Assembly (NCBI GenBank): GCA_016748015.1
Contig: JAAOMT010000638.1
Location: forward strand, 62,001 to 126,000
Reading direction: 5' to 3'
DNA: 64,000 nt
Origin: Geosiphon pyriformis
Lineage: Eukaryota > Glomeromycota > Glomeromycetes > Archaeosporales > Geosiphonaceae
A program made the position numbers and the translations under genes. Of the stretch, positions 46,601-60,300 are shown piece by piece. The notes under the pieces were generated by a model, which did no database searches, was not told the origin of the DNA, and saw only the letters and a program-made list of their open reading frames with translations. How positions within the stretch are numbered: the stretch's first letter is position 1; every line of letters begins with the position of its first letter.

Positions 46601-48983
46601 TATAATGAATGATTTTTATATTTTAATCAAATAAAACAATTATAAACATATTTAATATATAATTAAAAAATTTATGTTTTACTAGCAGTATTGTAATTGA
46701 AATTGAAATTAGAAAAAATCTAAAATAACAAGTTTTATGGTAAAAGTTAAAAATATTAATTTATGACAAAAAATTTATAAATATCTAAAAAATTAATAAT
46801 ACAATTAAGTTTAGAATTATATTTTATTTTATAGTTGGTTATTTGAGTCAATTTTTAACTATTTAATTTAATTTGGCTAATTTGTAATTTCGAAATGTCT
46901 TTTGTTTCATTCATTATATTATTACAAATTATAACAAAATCTTTGAGATAAGCAATATTAAATAATAATTAAATTAATTCAAATAAATAAAAAAAATAAG
47001 ATTTAATAAATTTCAATTTCAAAATTATGACAAATAATACATTTAATTGAAAATAAATAATAATCTGTTGAAAAATAATAATCAATAAACAATTAATATT
47101 ATATGTTTTAATTAATTTGTCTTATTTTTAAAACAAAATAAATATTAGAATTTAACTATTAATTCAAAAAAAAATTATTTATTTATTTAGTGTTTTTATT
47201 TTCAACAAAATTTAATTTAAATTCAAAATTTTTGTTAAGTGCTACCAAAAAAAACAATAAACTTAACAGTAATTTAAATATATAAGCCAAAATTTACAAA
47301 ACAGCTTATATTAATTTTGAACATAACAAATAATTTAAAGCTAATTAAATAAAAAAAACCAGTTTTACAAATTAAACCACATAATTTAAATTTCTATATT
47401 TATAATATTATTAATATTCTAAATATAATTATTTTTTAAAAATAACAATAAATATCTTTAATAATAATAATTAAATTTAGACAATTAAAAAATGAAAAAT
47501 TTTGATTTATATGATCAAAAAATTATTTTACTAGTTCTAAAAACTGTACAATCTGGAAAAAAAATTATTAATTTGGTTTTAAAAAATATTTTTCAATAGA
47601 ATTTTTTTTTAATTATAAAAAAATATTTTAATACTGTTTTTTTTAAAAAGAATTAACCAACAGTTTAAAATGAAAAAAATCAGAATTCTTAAAACCCATA
47701 ATAATATGTTGTTATAAACCAGTAAATTTTAATTTAACATTAATAAGCAAACCAAATACTTTAAAAGCGCTTTTAATATTAACAGAAAAAAACAATTTAT
47801 TATTTATTTTATCAACTTAAATTTTTTGGTTAAGTAATAATAAAAAATAAATTAGCAAAACCATATATTAAACATAATCTGCTTTGTTTTTAAAACCAAT
47901 AATAATTAACCAAAATTATTTGTATTAAATAATACAGCCAAATAATAATTTATATTTATAATAAAAGATAGACTATTGTTGTTATTATTTAAAATTAAAA
48001 AAGTTATTGTTTACAATATTATAAATATAAACTTTTTAAAACTTAAATGTAATAAAAAAAATATTTTTTATAAGTGTATATTCTAAACTAATTTTAATTC
48101 AATGTTTTTAATAAAACTGTTTATAAAATTAAAAAAACATCAATATATAGCAATTTAAGTTAATTATTAAAATTTTTATACTTAAAAATTAGTATTTATA
48201 ATATTTCAAATTTGTACTATATTATAACTATTTAAGACCATAAATCATGTAACTTGACCAAATATTTAGTATATAATTTTTATTATTTTAGAATTATATT
48301 TTTTAAACGTGTTTTATATTATTAATGTACTTTTTTTGTTAAATAGCTATTTTTGTATAAATATGTTCAATTTTTTTTTTTATTTATACTAATTTATTGT
48401 ATTTTATTTTACTTAATAATTTGGTATTAGTGTGTTGTATTTAAACTTAAAAATACATATTAATACTGTTTAAACTTATTTTAGATTTAAAAAAAATTTA
48501 AAACTTTTGTTAAATAATAGTTTATAAATTTTAACTTTTAAATTTGCAAACTTTACTACAAATTATCAAATTTTTATTTTAATATATACTAATTTAAAAT
48601 CTGTAATTAAAAACTTTTACTTAACAAATAGTTTGTATTTGTAAATTCTCTTATTATAATCATTATGTTTTAATATTATATAAATAATAAATAGCTTTAT
48701 TTAAACAAATTAGTTTATTTTGTTTATATTATTTTTTAATAAAACTAATTTAAATTTAATAATTAACAATAAAATATAAAATTAACAATAAAATATAAAA
48801 CTAATAATATTAAATAAACAAAATATTTGTCTAAAACTGTTTTTTTAAGTACTATATTATTAAAAATATATTATAAATAAATAAATTATATTTATTAAAA
48901 TATTTTAAAAAATATTTATTTATGTTATTTATAATATATTAATTTATATTATTAATATTTATAGTTAAAAATTTTAAAAACTT
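46601..48983. other. Extreme AT block, left part, possible third LINE remnant
   Basis: Almost only A and T, with a handful of CG dinucleotides. A weak match of about 47745-47790 to LINE 57425-57470 suggests another decayed copy, but I could not extend it confidently. A 20-bp unit ATTAACAATAAAATATAAAA is duplicated near 48762-48800. No gene. Confidence 0.35.
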
Positions 48984-50759
48984 TTATTTTTTATTTTATT
49001 TAATATTTTATAAGTGTAATTTAATTACTATCTAGTATATATAAATAAACTAAATATTTATAATTAAATATAATTCATGCTTTTTTTATATGTAATTAAT
49101 TATTTAGGCCAATTAAAGCTATTATATATTTATTATAATACTAATACTATTATTTAAACCAAAAAAATACATATTTACTATATAAACTAAACCTAATTAC
49201 AAAAGTTTCATCAATATTAAACAAGTAAATTACATTATCTAAAAAATAATTGGTTAAATTATATAAGCTATATAAAACAAAAAAGTTACTATTAATTAGA
49301 AAAATTATTTTTAATTAAATTATTATTTTTTATTGTAGTTTTATAATTAAATTTAATTATAAACCAGTTAATTTAGCATTTTTGAATATTAATAAAGCTT
49401 TAGCATATAAAATATTAAAAACAACACTTTTATATATAATAGTATACAATGAATTATTTTATATTTTAGAATTAAATAAGTATATTATAGAAAACAACAA
49501 AAGTAATGCACTAAAAAAAACTCAATATTTTAATAAATCTGTCAAAAATTTTAAATAAACACTAGTATTTAATCTATATATAAAAACATGATTTAAGAAT
49601 TCAATCTTATCACAATATAAACAGAAAACTCCAAAGAACTTTTTATTATACAAATGTTTTTAAAAAGCAATTAAAAACTATTTATAAATAATTTTTATTA
49701 AATATTTATACAAATTAATTATATGCTTATTAGTAAAATCTGAGCTTATACTAAAATTTAAATATTATACTACAAACATGTAATATTAATTTATTTTACT
49801 AATTATATTATTAAAAACTATATTAATACTAGAACTAACTTTTTACTTAGTACAATTAATTATGTTATATATATTTTAAACAAAATAACAAAAATTATCT
49901 AAAACAGTTATATCATTAACTTAAAAAAAACACTTATAAATCAAGACTAAAAAAAATAAAGTAAGTTAACAATTTTACAAATCAACTTATTAGCAATCTT
50001 ATTATTCAATATTTTTAAATAATCTTTGATCTTAATTTTACAACAAAAATTTTTTATTATAAATAGAATTATAAATATGTCTTTTTTTAATTTAACAACA
50101 ACTATAAATATCTAACAGAAACAAGTTAAGTTTTAAAACACAAGCATTAATAGTTGTTTAATTTTTTAAAAAAATATTAATTACACTATAAAAAAAGATG
50201 TATTTCAGAATTAATAAGATAATTTGCAATTTAGCAAATATTAATAACACCAAACCAAAAATTTAAATATCTATATCCAAATTCAAATTATTAAAATATG
50301 CAATAATTTTACTAGTTGTACTATGAGATTTCAGCTCTTTTAAAAAACCATCTGTAAAAACACTGATAATTAACACCTTTGTTTTTATTAGATATTTTCT
50401 AATTACAAACAGACTATAATAATCTATATTAATTTAATGACTAAGAACAGAATAAGATAACATATTTGTTTTACAAAAAATTATGTTTTAAAAAAATTAC
50501 TAATAATAACAAACCAATAAGACACTAAATCTTTGAATTAAGTTTTTGCAATAATAAAAAGTTTTTTAATTAAATATGCAACCATATTTGTTTAATAATT
50601 GTTTCTTAAAAATCACTTTAGGTCTTCTTAAAAAACTAATCATATTATAATGTAATTTTATATCTAAAATAATCGAAATAAGAGTATTATCTAAATCAAA
50701 AAATGTTAAGAAAAGAAAATTTTTTAATAAAATATTACAATCTAAAAAAATTTTAACTA

Positions 50760-51365
50760 CAGAGGGTGTCCAAAAGTTTCCGAACAAGATTTTATTTAAC
50801 AATAATATTTATTTTTTTATAAAATAAAACAAAATAAACAACATATTTATAATTTTATAGTAAATTTCTAAATTTTTCCATTAAGTGTTACTAAACGTTT
50901 AAGTCGGCGATATTTTTGGTGAGTAAATAAACGTGGACGTCCTGAACGAGGTCTTGAATCAATTGAACAAGTTTCTTTAAATCGTTTTATTGTATCCGAA
51001 ACTGTTGTCAAGCTGCAATTGACTATGTTGGCAATATCACGATATTTCTTGCCATGCTGTTGTAATAAGCATATAGTATTACGTTGAGCAATCGTTAATT
51101 CTTTTTTTGCTCCCATTTCGTTTTAATAAAAACGACGAAAAAATCTTATATGCGCGTTACATTTCATTTTTATAAAAAAACGAGTGTGAATAAAATCGAT
51201 TATGCGCGTCGCGAAAAAACATTATACACGCGTGTTTAAAAAATAAAAAACGCGTAATTAAATAATTAACTAACTTAATTTAGTAATAAACTCGTGCTTT
51301 TCTAATTATTCAAGCATGTGGAATGTTACTCCAAAGTTTGTTTGGAAACTTTTGGACACCCTCTG
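50760..51365 (-). mobile_element. Tc1-type deletion derivative, 606 bp, inside the AT block
   Basis: Inverted repeats begin CAGAGGGTGTCCAAAAGTTT at both ends and agree over about 28 bases with one mismatch. TA flanks both sides (50758-50759 and 51366-51367). The interior keeps CG dinucleotides and encodes only the first 82 residues of a transposase. Its composition contrasts sharply with the host block, so it inserted after the block decayed or was spared. Confidence 0.93.
50868..51116 (-). CDS. Tc1 transposase N-terminal DNA-binding domain only
   Basis: Intact 82-codon frame from ATG 51116. Two helix-turn-helix parts are visible: LTIAQRNTICLLQQHGKKYR with DIANIVNCSLTTVSDTIKRF, then the RPRSGRPRLF hook that links the two DNA-binding subdomains in Tc1 proteins. 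The second subdomain and the whole DDE core are gone; the frame closes with TLNGKI. It cannot cut DNA. If translated, it could bind the element ends and compete with full-length enzyme, which is inference only. The minimal promoter would be the 250-bp CG-rich segment up to the right inverted repeat. Confidence 0.8.
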   Translation of the reverse strand: MGAKKELTIAQRNTICLLQQHGKKYRDIANIVNCSLTTVSDTIKRFKETCSIDSRPRSGRPRLFTHQKYRRLKRLVTLNGKI

Positions 51366-54300
51366 TAGCTAAAAAATTATTAATTAAATTAACTTTTAAC
51401 TAGATAAAATAATACAAAAAGTTTTTTAAAGCCTAATTAAAAATTTGTAAATTTATAGATTTGTATTTAAAAAGCCAATTAACAATACAGAAATATTTAA
51501 AAAAAGATTAAAGATGTTATCTTATTCTTAATTTGTACTTATTTAAAAGACTTAAAACTATATAAAAAAGAATAATATAAAATTTTTATTAAAAAAATTT
51601 GTCTTATTTTTTAAGCTTTTATAAATTAATAAATCTAATTTTTAATATATACTTTTAAAAATAAAACTAAATTAAAATTTGTAACTAATTATAAATTAGA
51701 ATACAATAAAGATTAAATATAAAAATTGCTTATTAAAAATAGCTTTTTTTAAAACCATATTGACAAAAAACTTGATATTTACATAAATTTTAAACAGACT
51801 GGACTTGAAAAATCTATTAGTAAATAAAAAAATACTGAAATATTAATGTAATTTATTTTTCTTAGCAATCATAATAAAAGAAGTACTAATGAACAAAAAA
51901 GCAATAGCAATATGTTTATTGATTAAAATAGTTACAGTTTTGTTAATATTAAATGAAAAATTATTAATTCAAAAAAATTTACTAGTCAAATTAAAAATAT
52001 GTTACATTATAGCATAATTATTTAATTTAAATAATATATTTTACAAAAGCACTAACTGTTAAAAATAATATAAAATCAATTGACCATTAATTTAGTCTGT
52101 TTTAGATATATGTTTAAAATTAATATGATATTTAAAAAACTGTTTGTACTTTTTTATTTTAATATTCACAGTTTTATGATTAGTAGAAAAATATTTTGTA
52201 TATTTAAAACTCTATGTACTTTTATTATATTATTTAACAAAAGAGAAACCAAAATAAAATTAATAATTTTTTTAATATTATATGAATTTTTTTAAGTTAA
52301 AATCTTAGTAAACTAATTATAAAAGAGAGAATTAACCAAATTCAGATTCAAACTTTTCTTAAAACTAATATTATGCTTTGTACTATCTTTATTAAAATTA
52401 TTTCTAAAATTACAAATGTATTCTTATTAAATACTTTGGCAATAAATAAGTTGATAACAATTACTTGATTTATTTTTATTTTAATAGATATACTAGCATA
52501 TAAAATAAAACTATAATTAACTGTTTGTTTTTAAAAACAAATAAATTGACAAAAGTCTATTAAAAATTTTGAAAATTTTGAAAATATGTTTAGTTAAATA
52601 TATATTCATAATTATTATAATATTAGCCCAAAAAATTTGAATCTAAATTTAAAATAAAAATTTGTATATTATTATATTTATTTGCAATTTATAATTTAAT
52701 ACTTAAATAAAACTTAGTTTTATAATTATTAATATATTATTATTTGATTTTTTATACTACTTAATATTATTATTTTACTTGACAAAAACATTTATGTTTT
52801 TAATATTATATATAGCTATTTTTTAAGTATTAATTTGATTAATTTTTATAATTAACATATTGGTTTTTAAGTCACTAATTTTAGCTGTTAAGATTTTTAA
52901 GTTACTCATAAATAGCTTCTAAAAGTTATTTATTATATTAAATATAATTAAAAGCTTTGATAAAAATTTATTAATAACTATCTTCAAATTCAATATGTTA
53001 TATTGTAAAAATGTCTTTTTAATATTTAATAAATAAAAAAAACAAAGAAAATTTAACTTACATAAAATATCAAAAATATGATTAATTAAAAATATTTTAA
53101 AATATTTAAACAGAAATTTAAAGCTGAAACCATAGAATTATAATTAATAGTATTTAGTATGTTTTAATACTTTTGAAAAAATGTAAGTTGAATTTTAAAA
53201 AGAAGTAAAATTTAAATTATTAACTATTTATGTTTATGTTTTATTATTAAAAAAAGCTAAATAAAAGATAAAAACTTGTTTTTTTACTTATATATATGTA
53301 AAATACTATTTAATAAAACTAAAAAATAATTTTTTAACTTTTTATTAAGTATACAAACACTTAAAATATGATTATTTTGCTTATAATTAATATACAAAAA
53401 AAACATCAAACCAGTTTAACACAAATTTATATTCTTAAAAACCAGAATTAAATAAACAACAGCTTTTTTACAAGCAACAGAATTAAAATAAACTACAATA
53501 TAATAAGCTTATACATATATAATTAAATTACAAACTATAACAAAATTTTTATATTATATAATATAAAAAAACCTGAAAAATTATAAATAATAATACTTAT
53601 TAAAAATGTATATAGTAAAATATAATATTAGTTTTTTAGGTCTCATATTTGTTTATTAATATTTGCTTTAATATGTATACAGAATTTTTTTTACGAAAAT
53701 TAACTATTTAAAAACTACTTAATTAATAATATTAATAATTTTAAACTTTATTAATGCTTTTTGTTAAAGACTAATTAATTGTATTTTAATTGTTTTTAAT
53801 ATATCAAATTTAATTAATGCCAATTTTATTACTAATTTAAAAAGATTACTGAAATTTTTTTAATGATCAATTTTTAATTTAATTTAATATTGATCTACTG
53901 TAAATTAATATTTATCAAAATTTTTTTATTAATAACTAATTATTTAGTTTAATTAAGACTAAATTTGAAGATAAATATTAAATAAATAATTTTATAAAAT
54001 TTTAAGAAAGCAAAAACTCTTTAAATTTATTTACTTAATAAAACAATTTCTTAACAATCTTTAATTTTTTATTCAAATTCTTATTTAAAACAATTAATAT
54101 ATTAATATATTATATAAATAATCTTATAGATTCAAAAAGTTTTATTTTTTTAACTAATAAAATAATTATAACACTTGTATTTACAGAAATTAGAAAAGAG
54201 AAATTTAATAATTTATTATTGTTTATATTATTAATAACAAAAAAGTGTGAAGATTTTAACAAATTAAAAGGTGTAATTTAAGTTTAATATAATATTATAT

Positions 54301-57300
54301 TATTTATATTTTTATTATCTTTTAAATTATCTAAATTTATGTAATAAGTTTTTTCTATAATTTATTTATTTAAAAGTTCAATCTTTAAAGTTTTACCAAT
54401 ATGTTTTATTTTGTTTTCTACTTTATTTTTTTATAATTTGTATAAGTTTTAATTTGTGGTATTTAAAGTATTTAAAGCCAAAAAATTTGCAAATATGTTA
54501 ATTATAGCAGTAAGATTACTAAGTTTTTTTTACTTTTTTGGTATTTTTATAGATAAAAGTTGATAAAAACCAATTTTTTTTGATATTTGAACAACTATTA
54601 ATATTAGTCTTACCAATATTTAAAACTCTAACAAAAAAAATAACTGGTTTTATTACTTCTATTTTATAATAAATAATTTATTTAAAAATTAAATATAATT
54701 ATAATTATAAAATAATTTAAAAATAATAAACAATAATAATTTTAAATAAATTAAAATATAATAATATAATAATATTTATCTTTTATTATCTTTAAATAAA
54801 TAAATTAATCCAATATTTTAATTAAATTTTTTGTAAAACTTTAGCAAAAACCAGTAAAAAAATTAACTTATAAAACAAAATTTTGTTTTTAGTATTTTTT
54901 GTTTATTAAACAATAAATTACAATATAATTAATTATAAATTCTTTTATTTATTTTATAAATATATAACAATATTATTTATTAAAATTAATATTAAAACTA
55001 AAACTTTGAAAAAGTTAAGTTAACTCTTTTTGATTTAGTATTTGACTTGTAAAGTTAAGTTTAAGTCATAAATATTTTGATTTAAAATAATATAAATCAA
55101 AATTTTATGACTTGATTTAATTTACCAAATCTTATATATAAGTAGATTAAATTTCAATTTAGTTTTTATTAACTTTAAAAATAACAAATAATTAAAATAA
55201 TATATTTGTTTTTAAAAATAATATGTTTAATAATCATATTAAAATAGTTACTATAGTTATTATAATTAAAAAATGAAACAAATATGAGTTTGAAATTTTT
55301 ATAAACAATTTAGCAATAAAAAAACTAAATATAACTTTTGTAAATAAATATTTTTAATTATACAAATATTTTTTTATTAATTATTAATTATCTGTTTAAT
55401 CTATTTATTAATAAGTTTTTAATAACCAAAATATAAAATAAAATAAATTTGGTATTATTTTATTAATAAAATATATACAACAAAAAACTTTTAATAAATT
55501 AACAAGAAATCTATTAAGTTAAAATTAATAGATAAATTTTTGAAATTAAAATTAGACATTTTCTTTTGTTTATTTAAAATCTACACAATATTATAATTTT
55601 TTTAGATATTTTCTTTAAGTCATTTTTAAAGTATTTGTTATAATAATTAATTAATGAGAACAAATTATTTATTGCTGTTAAAAATAAATATTTTCATCAA
55701 ATTTTTCATTTTTTCAAGCTTAATATTTCTATTTTAAAATTTATACTATAAAAAATAATGCTATAAAATTATTTATAATAGAAAAACAAAACATTTTAAG
55801 ACTTTTGTAAATAATACGATTTTTATTATATAATATAATATATTTATTAATTTTAAAATATTTAAACCAAAGTTTTTTCACTTTTGATTATTAGATATTT
55901 TCAAATTAAATTGCTTTTCTAAAAATTACAAAACATTAAATTAATAAAAATTGGCAACTAATAAATATTTTTGTCAATTTTATTCAACTTTAATAAATTG
56001 TATTTTGATAAAAATCTTGTTATAATATTTGTAAAGTATTGTAAAAAACTTAATACTTTTATTAAGTTAATATTATGTTTTTTTATTATACTTTTATTTA
56101 CTTTTAATTTTTTAAATTCTGGTATATATCACAAATAATGTCTCAAATAACAACATATTTATGTACTGTTTTAAAAAAATTTGCTAAAAAAAAATATTAA
56201 ATTTAATAGACATAAAAATCATATTTATTATATTACTTATATTATTAATTTGGCAGTTTAAAATACACTAAAAATATTAAAAACTGGTAATATTATTAAA
56301 AAAAATATTGAGTTAACTACTTAAAGTATTTTGGATTTAGATTTAATTTTTAAGATAAGTATATAATTAAAATTAGTTTTGTTTGATTATTAAATTCAAA
56401 ATTTCTATAATCTAGTATATTGTATTTTACATATTATTTAGCTTCAAAAATTAATTATTAAAATTTGTTTTTTATCTTAATATGTTAAAGTAAATATATG
56501 AATTTTGTTAAATTAGATTAATTTTTTACTCATTAAAATCAAAATTATATTCACTATTAATCTTAATATTTATAGACTATTAATAATATAATAACTTAAA
56601 AAAAAATAGATAAAAAAAGAGATAAAAAAAAGGTAAAGAAAAAAAAAAGAAAAAAGAAAAAGACAAACAAGAGAAAAAACAAATATATTATGTTTACAAA
56701 ATATTATTTAATTATATTATGGTTTCAAAAACCATTTTTCTTAATTATATACAAGTTTTTTATGTCAAATATTTAATTTTTTTATTGTTATAAGATAGTT
56801 TTCTTGGTATATTAAATGTTAATATTCTGTTTTAATTGTAATTTGTCTTTTATGAGTTTTTTAATTCTATAATAATATTAATATTATACTAAAAACTTTT
56901 TTTAATATTATAATGTAAATTATTTCTTAATTTTTGATTATTGTATATATATTTAAGTATTTTTTTTTAGAGACTAAACTAAAATCTATTTGTTGTTTGA
57001 AGTTTTTTCTAAGATTATTTTTGCAATTTTTTAATGTGTTTCTCTAATTTAAAAACAAAAAATATTAATAATTTTTAATGTTTTTTTTAATTTTTATAAT
57101 AAAGTTTTTATTAGTTAATAACAATATAAAAAATCTTAATCAAAGATTATTTTTTTAAGAAATTTAGCTAATTAATGATAGTTTTATTTAATAAATAATA
57201 CAAATAAGTTTTTTAATATTTTTTTTTTTTTTATTTAATGACTGAGGTCTAAACACTACTTAGAACTATACATCAAAGAAATGATCTAAATTAGGAATGA

Positions 57301-57350
57301 ATCATGCACTTTCTACATGTGACCAGCCACTCGAGCCAGTCAGGACAATA

Positions 57351-60300
57351 CTACACAATTATATTAACTGAAACCAGATTACCAATATCTGAAAAAAATG
57401 AGCAAGATTTGCGAAAGCCAAAATGAATGCCAAAAGCTTCAGTAACACCAAGCAGTTTAACCACACTATTCAAAAATCTTGAAGCCAAACCATAAACTGA
57501 GACAGGAGCTGAATCATCCATCAGGATCAGGCCATTCTTTTCCATGTATGCACAATGCTTAGCACAGACCAACCAAATGTCATTCCTGAAAATAACATAA
57601 ATAGAACGTACAAAATCAGCAATTTTAATGCCAGCAACCCTGAGATCATGGAAGATAGAAACAGCCTCCTGAAGCCATCCTTTGAAAACAAAACTCTTGC
57701 AAAGGGCCGAGAATACCAGGAAATCTGAAGCACAGGTCGACAGCATCTGTAATATGTTTGAAGAAGGGAGAGAGAGACCAGAAAGCACTTTTCAAGAAGA
57801 CATACAGAATTCCAAAACCCGACGATGAGCCGCATCATCAATCATACAAGAAAACACATGATCAGACACCTCCACCTCACCACAATACAGACACAAAACA
57901 CTAAGATAACTTTTATCATAAATGCGCTTTCAAACAGCAATGGAAAGCTGATAGTGCAAAGCCTTTATAAGATAAGTACAAATATTAGCAGTGTATCTGC
58001 TGGTGAAACCAGTTGCCATATGCAAATCTGAATGCCAAACTCTGGAAGAGGTAAGCCAATCGACATCCGAATGCAAATCACCAGCTAGAAACCTAGAACC
58101 AGAACTGACTTCCTAGTACGCCTGACAGACAGCATGAAAAATATCTCGAAAAAAGTGCCTAGAATTACCAGAAACAATACCACCATCTGCCAACAAAAAC
58201 CATTCAGCAACACAAGGAGGAAAAAACCAATCAGAGAGAGCTACAGCATCAGCAATGCTATTGGTGCAATCATTTTCCAACACACCAGAGTGGCTCTTGA
58301 CCTTATGCCAGCTAACCCTCAAATTTTTTTTGTGGATAATATTTCTAATATGCTAGTGTTCAACCCAACACCGATTGCGAAAGTCAGGATACACCAAATT
58401 AATTTCTGACTTGCAAGCATCCAAAGCTGCCTGGCTATCTAAAAATAGACAAACAGAACAATCCACAGGTACGCACTCCAGAGCCAATGCTATAGCCTGC
58501 AACTCCACCAAAGTAGATGATATCAAATCCTGAACACAGACACCTAAACCCAAATTAATGTCCTCAAAAAAGGCAGCAGCTCCGGCCCTATAACCAGTCG
58601 TGCCCAAATTTTTTACTGACCCATCCGTATACACAGACAAACTATCAGCACCAACCCAAGAAAGACGATCACATACAGACACAAAATCATCAGAACCACA
58701 AATGTTCACAGGGCCAACACCACTCAAAGCCAAAGAAAAGGGAGGCGCACCACTGAGAAATGCAACAAAGTACTCAAACCACTCAGGAACCAGGCCATGA
58801 AGATCCAGTTTCTTCTACTGCTTAAAGGTGTACTAATCAAAGATATCCCCATGACAATCCTGAAGCTGATCCACAAAGGCAATGCCATAATGCCGGAGAG
58901 AAGGCAAGTATTTGAAAAACAAGGATTCACCCAGAACAGCAGATATAGGCACCCCATTATGCAACTGAAAAGCGCTGGCCAAAGAGCCACCTAAATACAA
59001 ATTGCATTCAAGAAAAATGCATACCAAATCTGACAAGAAATTATTGGAAATACAGACATGAATACGAGCCAGTGAATTCAATGGATGAATGGGACACCAA
59101 CACAGAACCTGCAAGTCGTGAGACTTGTGACTAAACAATTGACTCAGAACCCCGCAGGAGTTCGCAAAATTAATAAGTGAAGCAATCTTGCTTTTAGACT
59201 GACATTGTGAGAAGAATTTCAAACCATAAAAAAAAAGATGATGAATCGTATCACTAAGAAAATTGAGAGGAAGACCAGATTTAAGTTTCAAACCCTTGCG
59301 AATCAGAGCATCCCACTTGTCACACACACTAACAAGAACAAAGCTGAACTGCATTCTGTAGCTGACTATAGGATGAAGAACTGCTGACACCAGGTACAAA
59401 AACTGCTTATCTGAAACCACTTTCTTTAGAACCAAATTACTGAAAAAACGAACGTTCAAATGTGCTTTAGCCAAACTAGGCTTAGAAAGACCATCAGTTG
59501 AAAGAAAGATACCAAGATACCAATAAAATTCACCTTTTCTGGCTATGGAAATGAGTGAATTACTGATGAAAAGAAATAGATTGCTGATCTTGCTATTAAT
59601 AAGAATGGCCACAGTTTTGTTATTATTGATTGAAATGTTATTAATCCAAAAAAATTCACTAGCAACATTGAGAATATGTTGAGTAGCAGCCTGACTGCCG
59701 CCAACCCAAATCGTGTCATCAACAAAGACCTCAGCAGCAAAAAAAGTAAAAAACCCAGTCTGAGATTCAGTGCGACCATTCCTAAAGACAAAATGGGAAT
59801 TGAGTCTATACCCGCATACACTCTTCTGATGCTTGACTTCACACAAAAAAGGATCATAAAATATGTACCAAAGAAGAAAGGAAAAAACTTTTCTTTGGTT
59901 TAACCCATCATGCACACTATAATCATCAGTTAAACTAAAATCTGTCATAACCCAATTGGTCTGATTCCTATGAATATTACTGAAAAAGCGAATAAATTTG
60001 CCACACATTTTGATCCTAACCAAACACTTCTCGAGATGCTTTCACCCAACAGAGTCATACACTTTCCGCATGTTCTGCAATACCAGCCAGAACTTCCTGT
60101 TTTTCTCCAAAGTATTCTCAACAACCAAACCAATAGCAAAAATAAGAGTTTGGGTAGTTGTACCCTTCAAAACTGAAAAATTATCTCCATAAAGAATGTC
60201 ATGAGCACTGCACACCAGTGATATCCTGTTAGAGAGAATTTTGGAGAGGATCTTGCGAGTTGTCTTGATCAAGGCTATAGGTCGGGTATTTATGAGAACA

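Larger units (their letters stand above)
48984..56700 (-). mobile_element. Hypermutated LINE copy forming the AT block (5' limit uncertain)
   Basis: Several anchors are collinear with the LINE at 57.2-64 kb, same orientation: 49076-49130 with 57299-57350 (3' UTR), 49191-49280 with 57421-57510, 49575-49660 with 57845-57925 (zinc-finger region of ORF2), and 51915-52060 with 59600-59750 (reverse transcriptase). The offset changes by about the length of the 606-bp insert at 50760. Differences are overwhelmingly C-to-T and G-to-A relative to the less mutated copy, with whole CC or GG runs turned to TT or AA. Nothing is translatable. I could not anchor the part beyond about 52.1 kb, so 56700 is an estimate; a polypurine tract with almost no pyrimidine lies at about 56597-56690. 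Confidence 0.7.

Noticed and set aside
50566-50802. 78-codon minus-strand frame in the AT block
   Set aside because: It spans the left end of the Tc1 derivative and mutated LINE sequence; Phe/Leu/Ile-rich by composition only.
52080-52295. 71-codon plus-strand frame in the AT block
   Set aside because: Lies antisense to mutated reverse transcriptase sequence of the LINE; composition-driven.
57825-59903. Plus-strand frames opposite the LINE
   Set aside because: Antisense shadows of ORF2, whose minus-strand frame carries all recognised domains.
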